Source of the DNA: Doris montereyensis
Lineage: Eukaryota > Mollusca > Gastropoda > Nudibranchia > Dorididae
NCBI GenBank assembly: GCA_037039925.1
Contig: JAXRKP010000384.1
Coordinates: 193,501 to 257,500, forward strand
DNA length: 64,000 bases
Reading direction: 5' to 3'
Positions 48,367 through 62,500 of the stretch are shown one piece after another (within the stretch, counting starts at the first letter, position 1; the number at the start of each line of letters is the position of its first letter). The notes beneath the pieces were generated by a model. It had not been told where the DNA came from. It did no database searches and worked only from the letters and a program-made list of their open reading frames with translations. The translations under genes and the position numbers were made by a program.

Positions 48367-51300
48367 GCAAGTCAATCCATACTTATGGCATCCTCACTCG
48401 TTATATAAGCTGTGAAGTTTATCGGTTTTAGCAGAATGGCATGCACATTAAACCCATAATGCTCAAAACAAACATAGTATAGACCTACAATCACAGAATT
48501 TTACAAAAAACGGGACAAAAAATATCGGTTTTCGTCCACCCACACAATCTGAAGTTAACAACGGTAGGGCATCGGCTGTGGACTTCACACGCCTGAGGTG
48601 TGGTGGAACACAAACACATTGAGAACTAAGGAACCAATAATTTTCACAGTTACGTCCCTTGACTCAAGAACATGACTTTTAAAAGCTAATTTACTCGCCT
48701 CACAGTGCTCTGCTATCTCTTCAATGTATAAATCTGAAATCCCCAGGTTCTAAGCTTCAACATGGGATATAATTTTAACAAAAGAGGGAAATGGGGATGG
48801 ACCATTCTGTACAAGCTTTTAACTAGGGGTTGAATTCTACCGTTAAATGGTTACTTAGATTGATATTCATACCCAGATTTTTCAGCTGGTTACAATTTTC
48901 TTTTGAAATCACGAAAAACATGAGGAAGCTGTTACTAAATTCTGAGGTTGAAAATAGGCAGATCTGACACGCCAGGCCTGGCTTACAGACCTGCCAAGTT
49001 TCCCGATTTGGAGCCCCCATTCCCGACATCCCGATATGGCCCCAATTTTCCCGATATTTTGTTCTGGAGAGCGAAAAATTATTTTGGTAAGAAAATTGGG
49101 AATTGTAATTTTTACTAAGCTCTACTAAATACTAAGCTTATAATCGTACTTAGTAGAAATAATCGAAGACAATAAAACTTTTGGTTCGATACTAAATATA
49201 AATAGTTTCATTGATAGTAATCGTAGCTTACATTCAGTGATTTTGAGTACTGATATTTACCTATTAATGCTGTTTGGCTAGAAACTGTTAAAACTGAGTT
49301 CGCTTTGCTAGGTTTAAATTGTAATCATACAATGTATTATCGTTCTTTCGGTCTTTTTCTTATGTTTACTAAGCCGTTGACTGACTCATATTATTTTCTA
49401 TATCTAGCGTGCTTTCTTGATTGTGTCTGTTTTCTTCGGATCTTACCTGGATTATATTTTTGATTAGTTTTACCTTCGTTTTGGATTTACTCAAATCTGC
49501 CAAGTTTCCTGATTTACTAATTAATTTACTGCTGTTTTTATAATTTACTGTGTCTGAAATTGGAATACTAGGCTCTGCAACTGGATTGTTGAGACATCCG
49601 GATTATCAAATCGCTGATCAAAGGGACACATTTTGAATCAGTGAAAACCCTCAGAACTTACAGTAATGAAGGCCTGATGCATTTAACAGGGAACAGAGTA
49701 CAACAATGCTGTTCATCACTCTGGTCAGAACTCTCTCTCTCCGCCTGCCCCTCTGTTTCTTTCAATGTTGTATGTCATTAATAGGCCTACCACTGTATCA
49801 GTACTATTACTTTGAGCCGTTCCCTGCTCTTGGTCTAATATTTGGGGCTTAAACTAAGAAAGTGAAACTTCCTTGGTTTTAGCATAATTTAATAATATCT
49901 GTGGTGTTGGTGGCATCAGTAACCGTCATGAGGTACTGGGTTCGAGACCTGCCAACTTTCCCAGGGACAAAATAGGGAAATGAATATTTTTGAATCACTG
50001 AGCTTATGATCAATTTTTCTAGGAGTAGCCCAAGTTGTCAAAGTGGACAATTGGGGTAAATTTTCTGCACGGGTAAGAAAAACTCCAAATGCCTGAAGTG
50101 GGACTCATACACATCTACTTTTATATTATACTCCATGGGCATTTGCCTTCTTTCGGTGTTGACAGTACCTCTGCATTATTTCAGCTCTGGCTCAAGGTAC
50201 GGCAGAGGGGCTGGTCAGCCTGAATTTAGTGACAACGTCTGCAGTATCAAAGCGCTATGGGCACTGTGACGCACCATCCAATCTCGGTCCCTGTGCCACC
50301 CTCCCAGCAGGCCAGCCTTGCACCTTGGCGCAACTTCACTCACAGCAGCAGCAACTGCCTTCAGCGCCCGTGGCCGGTGCTACGGCATCCACTGCCCTTT
50401 CCGCAAACATAACAGCGTCGGCTTTACCAATCAACATCGTCAGAAATGCTGGGAATGTTGGAATTCCGGTTATGACGCCTCCACAGTCCGCCCAGATGCA
50501 GACATTTTCTTCAGGGTTTGGTTCCCAGTTACCCAGAGGTAGGGACTCTTTTTTTATATTCTGAATGCAGGTTATGTCACTTGACAGACATTGCAGGAAG
50601 CATCTCCTTCAGCAGATTTCATAGACAAATCCCTCCTTGTTTTCTCGCTGGGAAAGATGTTTGCTGAGTCAATATTTATATATAGTCGTGTTGCAAAAAA
50701 AAAAAAAAAAAAAAAAAAAAATTGTTTTCTTGAAGTTTTATCCTGTTTTGTGTGTTTGCTTTAGATGTAGTAGCGAAAGCTAGACCTTTTGGCCTTGAGA
50801 TTCTATGCTATAGATGTGGATTAGGAACAAAAGTTTAGAAAACAGCCCTTATTAAAAGCACTTGGTTGTATGATTTACATTCTGATGTATCTTGAGACGT
50901 TTTTGGCCTATATTTGTGTTTTATATAAATCAGGTACAACCACATTGTCAGTTCCCAAGTCTTCGGCCTTGTTACGTCAAGGGACATCTCCGTCTTTGCA
51001 AATTCCAACCCCAGGTATGAATGCCGGGATCACACCGCTGCCCTTGCCCAGAGGTCCGGTCCTTCAAACCATTAAGACGAACGCCGCAAGTGACACACTC
51101 TCAGTCACCGACAGTCGGTGCTCAACCTTCTCCACAAGTTCAGCCACAGGACCTGTCAAAGTAGGTTTCTTGCAATTGACTGATGCTAATAGAGATCTTA
51201 AGTGAGAAGAGATAATTTGCACTGTGTAAGTCTACAGGAACTCTGATTAGTTTTCCACTCATTGTTGATGTGACAACTTGGTATTAGAGACAATTTGCAC

Positions 51301-53525
51301 TGTGTATGTCTATAGGAACTCTGATTAGTTTTCCATTCATTGTTGATGTGACAACTTGGTATTAGAGACAATTTGCACTGTGTATGTCTATAGGAACTCT
51401 GATTAGTTTTCCATTCATTGTTGATGTGACAACTTGGTATTAGAGACAATTTGCACTGTGTATGTCTATAGGAACTCTGATTAGTTTTCCATTCATTGTT
51501 GATGTGACAACTTGGTATTAGAGACAATTTGCACTGTGTAAGTCTACAGGAACTCTGATTAGTTTTCCATTCATTGTTGATGTGACAAGATTTGGTATTA
51601 GAGACAATTTGCACTGTGAAATGAGTGTGCTGTGTACTGTGCTTGATCTACGAAGTCTTGTATAGCTCAAGTAGCTCCAGATAAAAACGATTCAATTTTG
51701 TTGAACGCTTAGATACGTATTATCTGGAGACAGGGGTACATTTGATTGATTTATTCATTATATTCTTCATCAGAGCCAATTTTCCCATGCACGGATCCAT
51801 TACACCAATCTCATCTGGCAACATGGCCTCACACCCCATGCACATAACCTTGAAGGGAATGGGTGCGGACGGAGCTTTGCACGGCCGCGCTTTGCCTGGT
51901 CAGGTTCAAAGCTCCAGTGAGTCGTCTATGCCTGGCAACACCCATCAACGTATCAGCGTAACTCTGCCATCAGATTCTAACGCACGTTTAACTCCACAAG
52001 ATCTGGTGAGGTCAAGCTTAGTCTTTGCTGGTCAAGCAAAGGTCACTCCTAACATGGCACCGCAGACGAAGATAATTACGTCTCAGCCCGTGGCTCAGCA
52101 AGTTGCAGCCATCAAATCAGGTGAGTTCATGGTAATGTAGAGCTGGAATGGCTGAAATAAATTACAAGTGCGGTTTGTTCGGAAGGTTGAACCCATGCTG
52201 TACTTGTTCAAGACTTCAGAAATGGCTGTATGATTATTTGTTATTGAGGCCTACCGCAATTAATAGAGCCATGAATTTCAAACTGAACAAGCAGAAGGCT
52301 TTGCTGATTTTCAGTGACTTGTTAGATTTAGATCTAGACATCCCTAGTATTAGGACGTCTAGGTCTAGATGATCTGTATCTGTACTCTTAAGTATATCTA
52401 ATAGATATGTGACGGGATAGCAGAAGGGGTGGGGTGGACATGTGTGTGAAGAAAGTGAATGTGAAAATATGATTGCAAGATAAGTGAGCACTGATGAAAA
52501 AGAGTGGAAAAGTGAGTGTGTCTTCCACTTCCAGTATGTAAACAATGGGTGGGAAGGAGGCAACTGTAATGCTGATTTAGTACTAGAATTCAGAATTATG
52601 ATGGATACGTTAACTTGGGAAAAGCCGGAATCAGCGGCAACAATTACCCCATTATGATTAAGTTCCAGAGTAGGTGACCGGCTGACTCTATACCTGAAAC
52701 CGCTCATGTATCCTGATTTTTTTAACATCTATATCCTGATTTTTTAAAAATTGAGTGGCAGGTCTGATTTTGCCATATTTTTTTTAATAAATCATGCGAA
52801 AACATGCTTAAGTGTGTTTGATATGAAGGATTAGCCATCTTCTGAAGGATGATCCGACTTCCGAAAAAATATTTTGATGATGTTTGGCTAGATTTCTCAA
52901 CCAAGAACTCCATAAATTCTACAAACTGTCTTAACCGGGGCAGAATATGTTAACTCATTACGGTTTTATAAATTCTACAAACTGTCATAACCGGCAGAAT
53001 ATGTTAACTCATTAAGGTTTTATAAATTCTACAAATTGTCATAACCAGGGCAGAATATGTTAATATTAAGGTTTGAACCCAGTTGAAAACGGCTGCACCT
53101 TAGACAGCATGCTGTGATTAGCCCAGCCCAACCTGGCTGCCCACTAACAGCTTGCCATTGTTCAAGCCGGTCAAACCCGGCTGCGGTAACACCTTCTCTT
53201 TCGACGATCGATTGGCTCGGCAAACTTATTTTTGTTATTTTTTTTTAGTGCTACTATTTCTAGAAAGCTGAATAGTCTGTTAACGCCTCTTTCTGATGCT
53301 AAAGGTCATGATCCTGATGTAATAGCATCACTTTCCATGAAGCCTGTTATGGATGGTATTTTTAGCTACTGCCTTTGTTTAAACACACACATTTCATCGT
53401 TCTGCCTCAATCATCTACATTTTTGTGTTTTCTGCTTTCATTTTAAAAAATGACACGGAGAAGAGAAGAATCCTTTTCCTAACACCACCCATCAGAAGCA
53501 CATGGAAGCTTAGAAACTCTCTCTC

Positions 53526-53560
<35 letters not shown>

Positions 53561-56500
53561 CCTCCCTCCCTCCCTCCCTCCCTCCCTCCCTCCCTCCTCT
53601 CTCTCTCTCTCAGGCCATGGAGATCTGGTTGCAGGGAAATTGAATATGGTTCAACATCTTCAAGGTCGGGAATCTACGCACTCATGAGTTAAAGGTAGTC
53701 GTGGCCATAGTCAACAACACTAGGAAAATATTTTATGGATGCAACTATTTAGTTGAATCAAACCTGAATATTTCGGCTTATGAAAATGTTCTTCCATTTC
53801 TTTCAACCCTGTGCAAATTTAAAAACTAAGAACGGGCAAGTTTCAATGTTAAATCACCCTGAGATCACTGCAATGGTGCATGGGGTAAATATAAAAGAAA
53901 CTAACTAAAAATCAGCTGGTAGGTCTTCTTACTTCTTTCCTTTCACTTTCACTCTATCACTTGTCTTTCTTAGTGCTATTTCCTTTAAATTCACCCTGAG
54001 ATCGTCATTTATTGTGGATGGGGTAAATTCAAATGAAACAAATCGTGAAAAAGCTCTTTCCGCACCGTCAAAACTCCTCTTGATCTCTTTGTTAATCCCG
54101 CCAGTCAACCTACCAGTGTCTGCTCAAGTGATGGTTAGCTCAATCAACCCTGCCCTGGTTACGGCGACCACCACCATCGCCTCCCCGGCCCCGATTCCCA
54201 TTGGTAAGTACTCCCCGTGTGGGCGGCCCTTGTTTATAACCTTTTATGCGCCTGCTTGTCAGCGCGGGTGGTTGGCGGGTGCTCTGTTGGCATGCTCTCC
54301 CGTCCTCTCTTTCACTTGCCTTTCATCTCGGCTGTTTCCCCTTAATTCACTATGATATCACTGCATGTGGTGGATGTGGGAAGATTGCTTTACTTGGGAT
54401 TACAAATTTTTTTTTACCATTACTATATTTACACTTACACGGTCATAAATGCTAACTTGATTTTTATTTGTTTGTGTATTTGTTTTTGTTAAAAAAAAAG
54501 GTTTTCTTTATTATATTGTTCTTGTTAAATAAAAAATTTCAACATTAACATAGTGGTGTCGAGGAATGCGTGGTTAGACTGCCGGATCATGATGTCTCGG
54601 GTTCGAATCCTAGCAAAGCTATTTTTATGCCTTTGTGTTCCTTGTGAAAGACACTAATACGCGCTTTTCCCACTATACCCAGGTGTAAATGGATGCAAAC
54701 ACTAACTTGGGAGTAAAATCCTGCGTCAGACCTAGCGCGTGGCCAGCAGGTGATTATCACCTGTTCTGCTCAACATTATTGAAACTGGGATACGCTCTGG
54801 CCTTTAAGGAACTTCACTTTTACTTTTTTTCTATTGAATTCAAATGTCTCATCCACATGGCAAATCCTCATGGCTGTTGTATGCACGTCTTCAATTGTTG
54901 TCATTCCACAGCTAAAGTGACGCCACAAAGACAGCTCCCCTAGGAAATCTCCCGTCACGGCAGCTTCAATTTTGGGGCCCACCAACTGCCTATCTCGTCG
55001 TCCTCATCCTCAATGAACCCATCGTCCGCTCAGGCGCAGCCGCCACCGTCTTCGTTGTCCTCACTGTCTCCACGATGTCGCTGTCGTCCCAGGGCTTCCT
55101 GCCGACATCGTCGTCCGCCATTTCCACAGTCTCATCGTCCACGCCAGGCGCCGTTCGGCAAAGCGAGCAGGCGGCTATGCCTACGTCCCAGGCCACCCCC
55201 GGTGCAATCATCATATCCTCCGACTTTCAGAGTAGGCCGCCAGGCTCCGTCATCGCCATGTCCTCCATGGCACCAACGTTGCAGGGGGCGCCGGTCTCCA
55301 TCGTCACTCAGGCTGAGAGCAGGTAGGTGTCTGCTTGATTTTTATACACACATCTGTCATAGCTGCCAAGCAGAATGTAAAAAAAATCGTATTTAGTTTG
55401 TCCTTTTGGCTTTTGAGTTTGTATTTACGCTGTTCTTCGTTGGCTTTTTTGTGTGTGTTTTCCGGGCTTGCCTAATACTTTTTACCCCCTCTTCCAATTT
55501 TCAGAACTGGTGTATTAACGCACAAAGAATCCCTGTGGGTACCCCAGTTAGTCTACCAGCAAGTTCGCAGAATCCTCTCATTCCTCAGTCCATGCCAGCA
55601 ATTGTGGGACCTGCGTCCAACACCTACACATTTCTGCCATCTCAAGGGAAAGGTACGTGGTAGCATGGGGGAAATTGTAGTGACATGATGGGGGGGGGGG
55701 CGATATATGTTTATGTCTGATAGGTCCACGGAGGAGCATGAGGCGTCAACAAATCGCTTCCATTCATGTCTGTCATGGGCTAGTCCCTTCAACTCGTACC
55801 ACAGCATTCTTGTGTGCACCCTTTTCTTCTTCTTCAATAGTTCTTCACCATGTTCCAGATGGTCCCCCTTCCTTTCCTTGTCGTGTCCATCTTAAAACTT
55901 TCAAAGGATGTCTTGATTGTTTTTTTGCATTCGAATGATGTTTTCAATTACCTCTTGAGCAATGTAATCGATCTTTGTCCGCAATCTAGTTTTGAGTGAG
56001 ACACTAAAATGAGTAAATTGTGTGCTGGGGATGATGAAGAAGAAAATAGCGATAGATCTAGATCTAACTTTATTGACATTTAGACGAGCAATGCGTTAGC
56101 ATGCTAAATTCAAACTGCCGTGCCTGTGGACAACAGACCTATCCGACACTCAACTTGTGCCATTTACGGTTTTCAATGTTGTTAATATCAGTGTTTTTGT
56201 CCACATAAATCCGTGTACATGAATAAATTTGAAAAAATAAAGAAACAACAAAAAACGGGGAATTTTTTTAATAACAATGGGGTCAAACATTGACAGAGTT
56301 ATCTCCCTTTCCTTAAGCAAAGGGAGATAACTCCATCCCTGTTTGCCCCCAGGCTAGCCAGCGAGTTAGGCAGGATTGGGTTTATGTCCCATCCATACGT
56401 TTGTGAGTAATATTAGTCAGTTACCTACCCTGAGATCACTGCCATAGTGGGGAAGATTTCATTTCTTTGTGGATTTAATTATTTAAGATGAAGGTCGAGT

Positions 56501-59500
56501 CAGAATTCCAACCAAATTACCCTGATGGTGACTTAGAAAGTGTTTCTAGTGAAGATGAAGTTGACACTGAGCTATTTTGTTGTGGTAATACTGATCTAAA
56601 TCTTGTGAAAGTTCAGGTGCAGGCGTTGGTGAAGGTACTGGTAGGTTCTTCTTCTTTCCTTTGACTTCTCTTTCATCTGGCTGTTTCCTCTTAATTCACC
56701 CTGAGATCACTGCATGTGGTGGACAGGGTAAATTTCAACAAAACGAAATCGGGTGTGCAAAATTGCTGACCCAGGAAATTTTGGGTCAACGGGTTAAATT
56801 GAAGGCATTCTTTGATTATGATGTCATGTATGTGTAACATTTAAAATGAATGTGGCATTAATTCTAGTTTATAGTTTTGAAGCTGTTGTATTTGTTTTAC
56901 CCAGTCGAGAGATTTAGATTTTTACAGATTGTGTTTTAAAGTTAACTTTTTCTTTTTCAATTATTATTTTCCTGATAATGTAAAGTATTATCAGGAATAC
57001 ATTTTTTACTTTGAAACAATAATTCTTTTCCTTTCATGTTCAATTCTTTCAATAAAAATTTTGACAAAGCTTTTTTGGAAAAATGTTGAAATATCTTCAT
57101 GCGACAGTCATAATAGCAGAATTTATTCGAAATGTTTCAGTTTTTAATAAGTTTTAACAGAAAAAAATTTGCTTAAAAATGAAAAAAATGTATTTAAGAG
57201 AACTAAGCTTTAATTTTACTTCTCAGATTTTCAAAAGCTTGAGTTTTGAGACAGCTGGCGTTACTGGAAAGTCAATCCCATTTTTATTAATATATTTTGT
57301 TTGTTTTTGTTCACAGCGGTCCAGCCTTCCAACCAGACGCTGTCTGCCAGTCACCTGGCCCACGCCATGTCCACAGGTGCCAGATTCAATTCCAATTTGA
57401 TGGGAGTGGATCACATCCGGCAACAGCAACAGTTGTCTCTCCATTCGTCGTTCAGCTCCGGGTCAACTGCCACGACCACCTCAGGAGACAAGACAAGTAT
57501 GGCTCTTAATTCTTTCTCAAATTTGAAAATATTGGTGAAAAAGAAGAGGACAAAAGCAGCTTCCGATCATCTCTCTCTCTCTCTTTGGTTTAAAAAAATG
57601 TTCTTATCCTCCTGCCTGATGTTATTAGATAGGTGTCAACAGGGGTGAATCTTGTATCATTGCAGTGTATACTACAGGAACCCCTCTTTTTGTGTTCTTA
57701 CCTTTTAAGTAAAGTTCCTTCAAGGCAGTCTTAGGTTGAGTACAGCACACAACTATCCCGTTTTCTATAGCGTGAGGTGGAACAGGTCATAATAATCACC
57801 TCCTGGACAGGACGCTCATCTGATGCAGGTTATTACTCCCAAGTTTAGTGCTTGTACCCATTTGCACCTGGGTTGAGTGGGGCAAATGTGTGTTTAGGGT
57901 CTTTCCCAAGGAATACACAGGGTTCCCACTCACCTTTGAAATTGGAAAAGTCTTGGAATTTAGTTGCGAGAAATTAAGGCTTGGAAAAGTCTTTGAATTT
58001 TAAAAATTTCGAAAGTCTTGGAAAAGTCTTGGAATTTGTATGAAATATCGGTAGTTTATTTTAGCTGTTCACATACTGATGCTCTTGACAGAAAGTTTCA
58101 GGCTTGGCTTCAATTAAGAAAGTTTGACTTTCCATCTTTCATAAATTGTCTTTTTCTTGCTGTTTCCTCTTAATTCACCCTTTCCATCCTTTTTCTTTCT
58201 TCATTTTTCTTTCTTTTTTTTGCCCAATTTTCCTAAAAAAAAATTATAGCTTAGATTATATTTCATAATCCAAGAGAGGCAAGGCTGTTTGAAATGTCTT
58301 GGAAAATTTGATGTTTGCATGGAAAACTTCGATTTTTTTTTCTGAAAACGAGTGGGAACCCTGAATACAATATCTGACCTAGCTTTGCTAGGATTCGAAC
58401 CCGTAACCTCATGATGATCCCCAGTCCGGCAGCCTAACTGCTCTGCCATCGACGTCACCTTTATCTGGTTGATTTAGGTTAGATTATTGCCAGAACGCTC
58501 AGTGGCACTGAATGAACTCTGTGGTTTGTACGCATTTCTTTTTTTTCTCGTGTTTATAAATACCATTGTTTGGCTGTCGTGGTCATTTAGAGTGCATGGG
58601 AACTTTTAAAAGGGGGGAAAAAACAAACAAACCCAAAAAAAAAGAATTAAAAAAAGAAGTTTTATAATGTAAAAAAAATTGTGTATGCCCTAATTCTTTT
58701 CTTTCAGTCTTGACGCCTCATGAAGTGATCTTTAATCCAACACGTACTCCAGCTTCCGGTGGCATGTACACAACATCCATAGGCGTGCAATCCCAGATGT
58801 CTTCTAGTGGCCCTGGACTAAGCTCCGTTCCCGTCAGCAATCCCAGCTCTTCGCCTCGACCAAGCATTCTCAGGAAAAGAAATTCAGAAGCGTAAGTCAG
58901 CTACAGAGTGACAGGCTTATGGGCACGCAGCTTATTAGCAAGCCATTCATTTGTGTGTTTTCTTTGTTTTTTTGCAACAGTTTGTCTTGTATAGAGGGGG
59001 CTCAGTGGTCCAGAGGTAAGGTGTCAGCCTCACAACCAAAAGGTCATGGGTTGTAGCCCCTGACGGTTGAGAAATATTCTTGAGTTTTTGTTGGGTTTTT
59101 TAGTGTAAAAAAATTGATGACTTCTTATGTGTAGTGAATAGCATTTTCCTCCCATGTTTTACCACTAACGGACCAGGTTCAGACCCCACACACACACACA
59201 AATTTTCATTCTGAAAATTGATTGATTCTTTTCCAAATTTCACTCAAACAACTTCAACATGGCAGATATCTTGACGAACATTTGGCGAATTCATTATAGA
59301 ACAGCTGTTTTCATTGGCTAATGAATCCACTTGTGAGACCCCTCAGGGTGCGATGTGGTCTTGCTTAACGGTGGTCAGGCGCTACTTAATTTTACATGCT
59401 ACCGGTGGACAGGGCTCAAAGGGTTAAGTTATCAAGGTTTTCTAAGATATTAAGAAACGGGTTAGAATTCGTTGTCATGTTCAGAGTCTTGTTTTTTCGG

Positions 59501-62500
59501 TTTGATAGGTTTGGCAGCTGTACAGTATAAATGTGTTTGATAGGGTTGACAGCTATACAGTAGAAATGTGTTTGATAGGGTTGGCAGCTATACAGTATAA
59601 ATGTGTTTGATAGGGTTGACAGCTATACAGTAGAAATGTGTTTGATAGGGTTGACAGCTATACAGTATAAATGTGTTTGATAGGGTTGGCAGCTATATAG
59701 TAGAAATGTGTTTGATAGGGTTGGCAGCTATACAGTAGAAATGTGTTTGATTAAGTCTCAGTGTCTGTCCCATAGTGTTTGCTGTTCCCTTTTCATTTTG
59801 ATTATGTTATACATTTATTTCTTTCTTTCTGAAATCTTTTCTTGCAGAGCCGGCATTGTTGTCAAAAAACCTATATTTAACCTTAACCAAGACAGTCGAT
59901 GCCATAGCCCTCCAAGACTAGACACAAGTCATACCAATATCAGCTCACCAAAAACACCTGCAAAGTAAGTCAAGATCTTACACGTCTGTTTTCATAAACC
60001 ACTTACTGTCAAGGATTTATGGTAGACCTTGAAACCCTGGAAGAAAGCTGCGTTCGTAGAAAAAATCCTGAAATTTTGGTTAATATCCGAAAAAATTTAA
60101 CATTTACCCTTAACGACAGGTGAAGGAAAGCCATTTTAATATTGAAGGCATGTCACTTAAATTCTAGCCTCATTCATGCACATGTGACGTAGAACACTGT
60201 TTTTTTGTCTCTTTTTCTTACTGTTTTTTTAAATATTTGTTTACTTTCATATAAATGCGTATTGGACATTAAAAATTATGTAGCTGGGTTTCCAGTAAGG
60301 ACATTTTTCTGTATTTATCACCTTACTTGTCACCATGGCGAGCACTGCTGGTAGGTTCTACTTCTTTCTTTTTCTTCTTTTTTCACTTGTCATTCATCTT
60401 GCTGTTTCCTCTTAATTCACCCTGAGAATGGTGGTCGGGATAAGTTTCAAAGAAACAAAGTCACCATGGCTGTGTCTGTCAGTTGTTGCCCCACTCATTA
60501 TTGCCTCAACAGGTAATGTATTTATCATGCCGACAGTATTAACTAAATACAATATGCTTCTTTTTATGGGAAAATCAGTCGTGTAGATTTTATTAAACAA
60601 GTATTTACTGCTTGACGGCTTATGTATTCGTTAACTTACTTATTTAGATAATGTCTTGTTTGTTAATTTTGTCATTGGATTTTTTTATGTATCTGCTTTT
60701 TGTATTTTGCTGCCTGCAGTTTAGGCATCAGTGATGTGTGTGACTGTTAATGCCATAACATTTTATTATGCAAGTGTGTAGAAGATTCTTCATGGTTCTT
60801 CCCTTGTCCTCTTTTTTCAGAAATTTTTCTCCAACTAGTGAAAACAGTCAGTCATCTACAGACACAGCGCTTTCCTCTAACGATGCTCACACACCCACAC
60901 ACAATCATAACGACAAGGGGAAGGGAGACGGAGATGACTGTGTGGAGAATGGCAAGTGGATTTCTAATCTTTCTTGGGAAAAAAACCCCACAAACTTTAT
61001 TATCTGGTGTGTTCTTTTTTTCAGTGTGGGGGATGGTAGTCTGGAGGCAAGGTGTCTGCCTCGCAACCAAAAGTTAGTGAGTTTGAGCCCCGCCAACGGT
61101 TGAACAATTTTTTGAGTTTTTTCGAGCAATATCTACCCCCTGGCCCAGGTAGGTGGATCGACACTTAGTCCAATGGAGACGGATGATGAAAACAAGGTCC
61201 CCGTGTGCAGATCTCAACACTCTGAGCACGTTAAAGATCCCTTGGCTGTTTACAGGGCAGTCCGGTCAAAATTTAAATTATACTATACAGGGAGCCTACA
61301 TGTCAATGATGTTGTAATTAAAAAAAAAACTTACCAGAGTAAAGGGGAATTGTTGAACTTAAAAGAAGAAGGAGACATTAGTTCTTGTACATAATAAACA
61401 GTGTCTGGAATTGCTCAAGACATGATGACGATGGACATAAAGTTAATGATGTGCCATGTTTTTCTATTTCTCAAAATGTACTAGGTCCCTCTTCCGTATT
61501 ACCTCTGACTCTGGTCAACAATATCCCTGCATCCCCGGCTATCAGCAACGCTGAAGTCTGTCGGAAGCGTCTCCGAGAAAGAGAGCTCGAAAGCAGTCAT
61601 TGTAAGTGTTGTGGTCAGATACACGCCTGTGAACTGTGTGTACGCATTGACCCCTTGCATTGCCACACCCTTTTTTTGCTCTTGGCTTTGGGGGAAATTT
61701 TCAAGAAAGTCAGAGCCAGTTAGAAAAGACTACGACATAACTTTGTAACCGAATGTCATAAAGCAATTGAACTTTCAGAATAGCTAGCTATTTGTGTAAG
61801 TTTATTATTCCTGCTGATTTTTATGTTGAAAATTTCTGCAATTGTCTTGTTATTTTCGTCTGTTAACTCCATCCAGGTTAAGATCTTAACTTTTGATATT
61901 TGATTTCGAGTCTTCAGCATTTAAATCAGACCTATCACCACGGTGAAAACATTCATTGCCTAAATCAAAATCATGTGTATGAGCATGGCTGTCATCAACA
62001 ACACCTATTTTGAGTGTCAATGAAGAAAAAAAGGTCTTAAAGTCAGTAAAATCGGATGAAATCCAGTCCGAAAAATTTGTGTCAGTGAGATCGAATCAAC
62101 TGAGCAAAGGGATGTAACTCTCGAAATAGTTCAACCGGTGCTTTCTACTGCATTCACCTTTTAATTGGGTTCTATTATAAATTCGCCTTTTGGCGAACTC
62201 TGCAATGGGGATTCATGCAGAAATTTGGGCTAAAAAGGAGACTATGGCAATGTAGGAGTTAATTATTTCTTGTGAATGCTTTGATTTGGCTTGTCTCTAA
62301 CTCAAGTCCAGCTACTGTATGACCGGACTGTGTCGTATGTTGTCGTCTTGTTAAGTAACGGCTAGCATTATTGTGTGTTCTCCCATCAGCATGTGGGTGG
62401 TTGGCGGGTGCGGTGCTACTGGCAGGTCCTACTTCTTTCCTGTCAACCTTGAACTTATCTTTTCATCTTGCTGTTTCCTCTTAATTCAGCCTGAGATCAC

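Noticed and set aside
51198..51614. 138-codon minus-strand frame with repeated [16 protein letters not shown] units
   Set aside because: It is produced by a 78-bp tandem repeat (26 codons per unit) in a SAP130 intron; no splice or family evidence supports a protein.
48986..52766. One large TIR element with ends CAGACCTGCCA / TGGCAGGTCTG
   Set aside because: The interval would contain three SAP130 exons, and similar CCTGCCAAG words occur several times in direct orientation; separate fragments are more likely.
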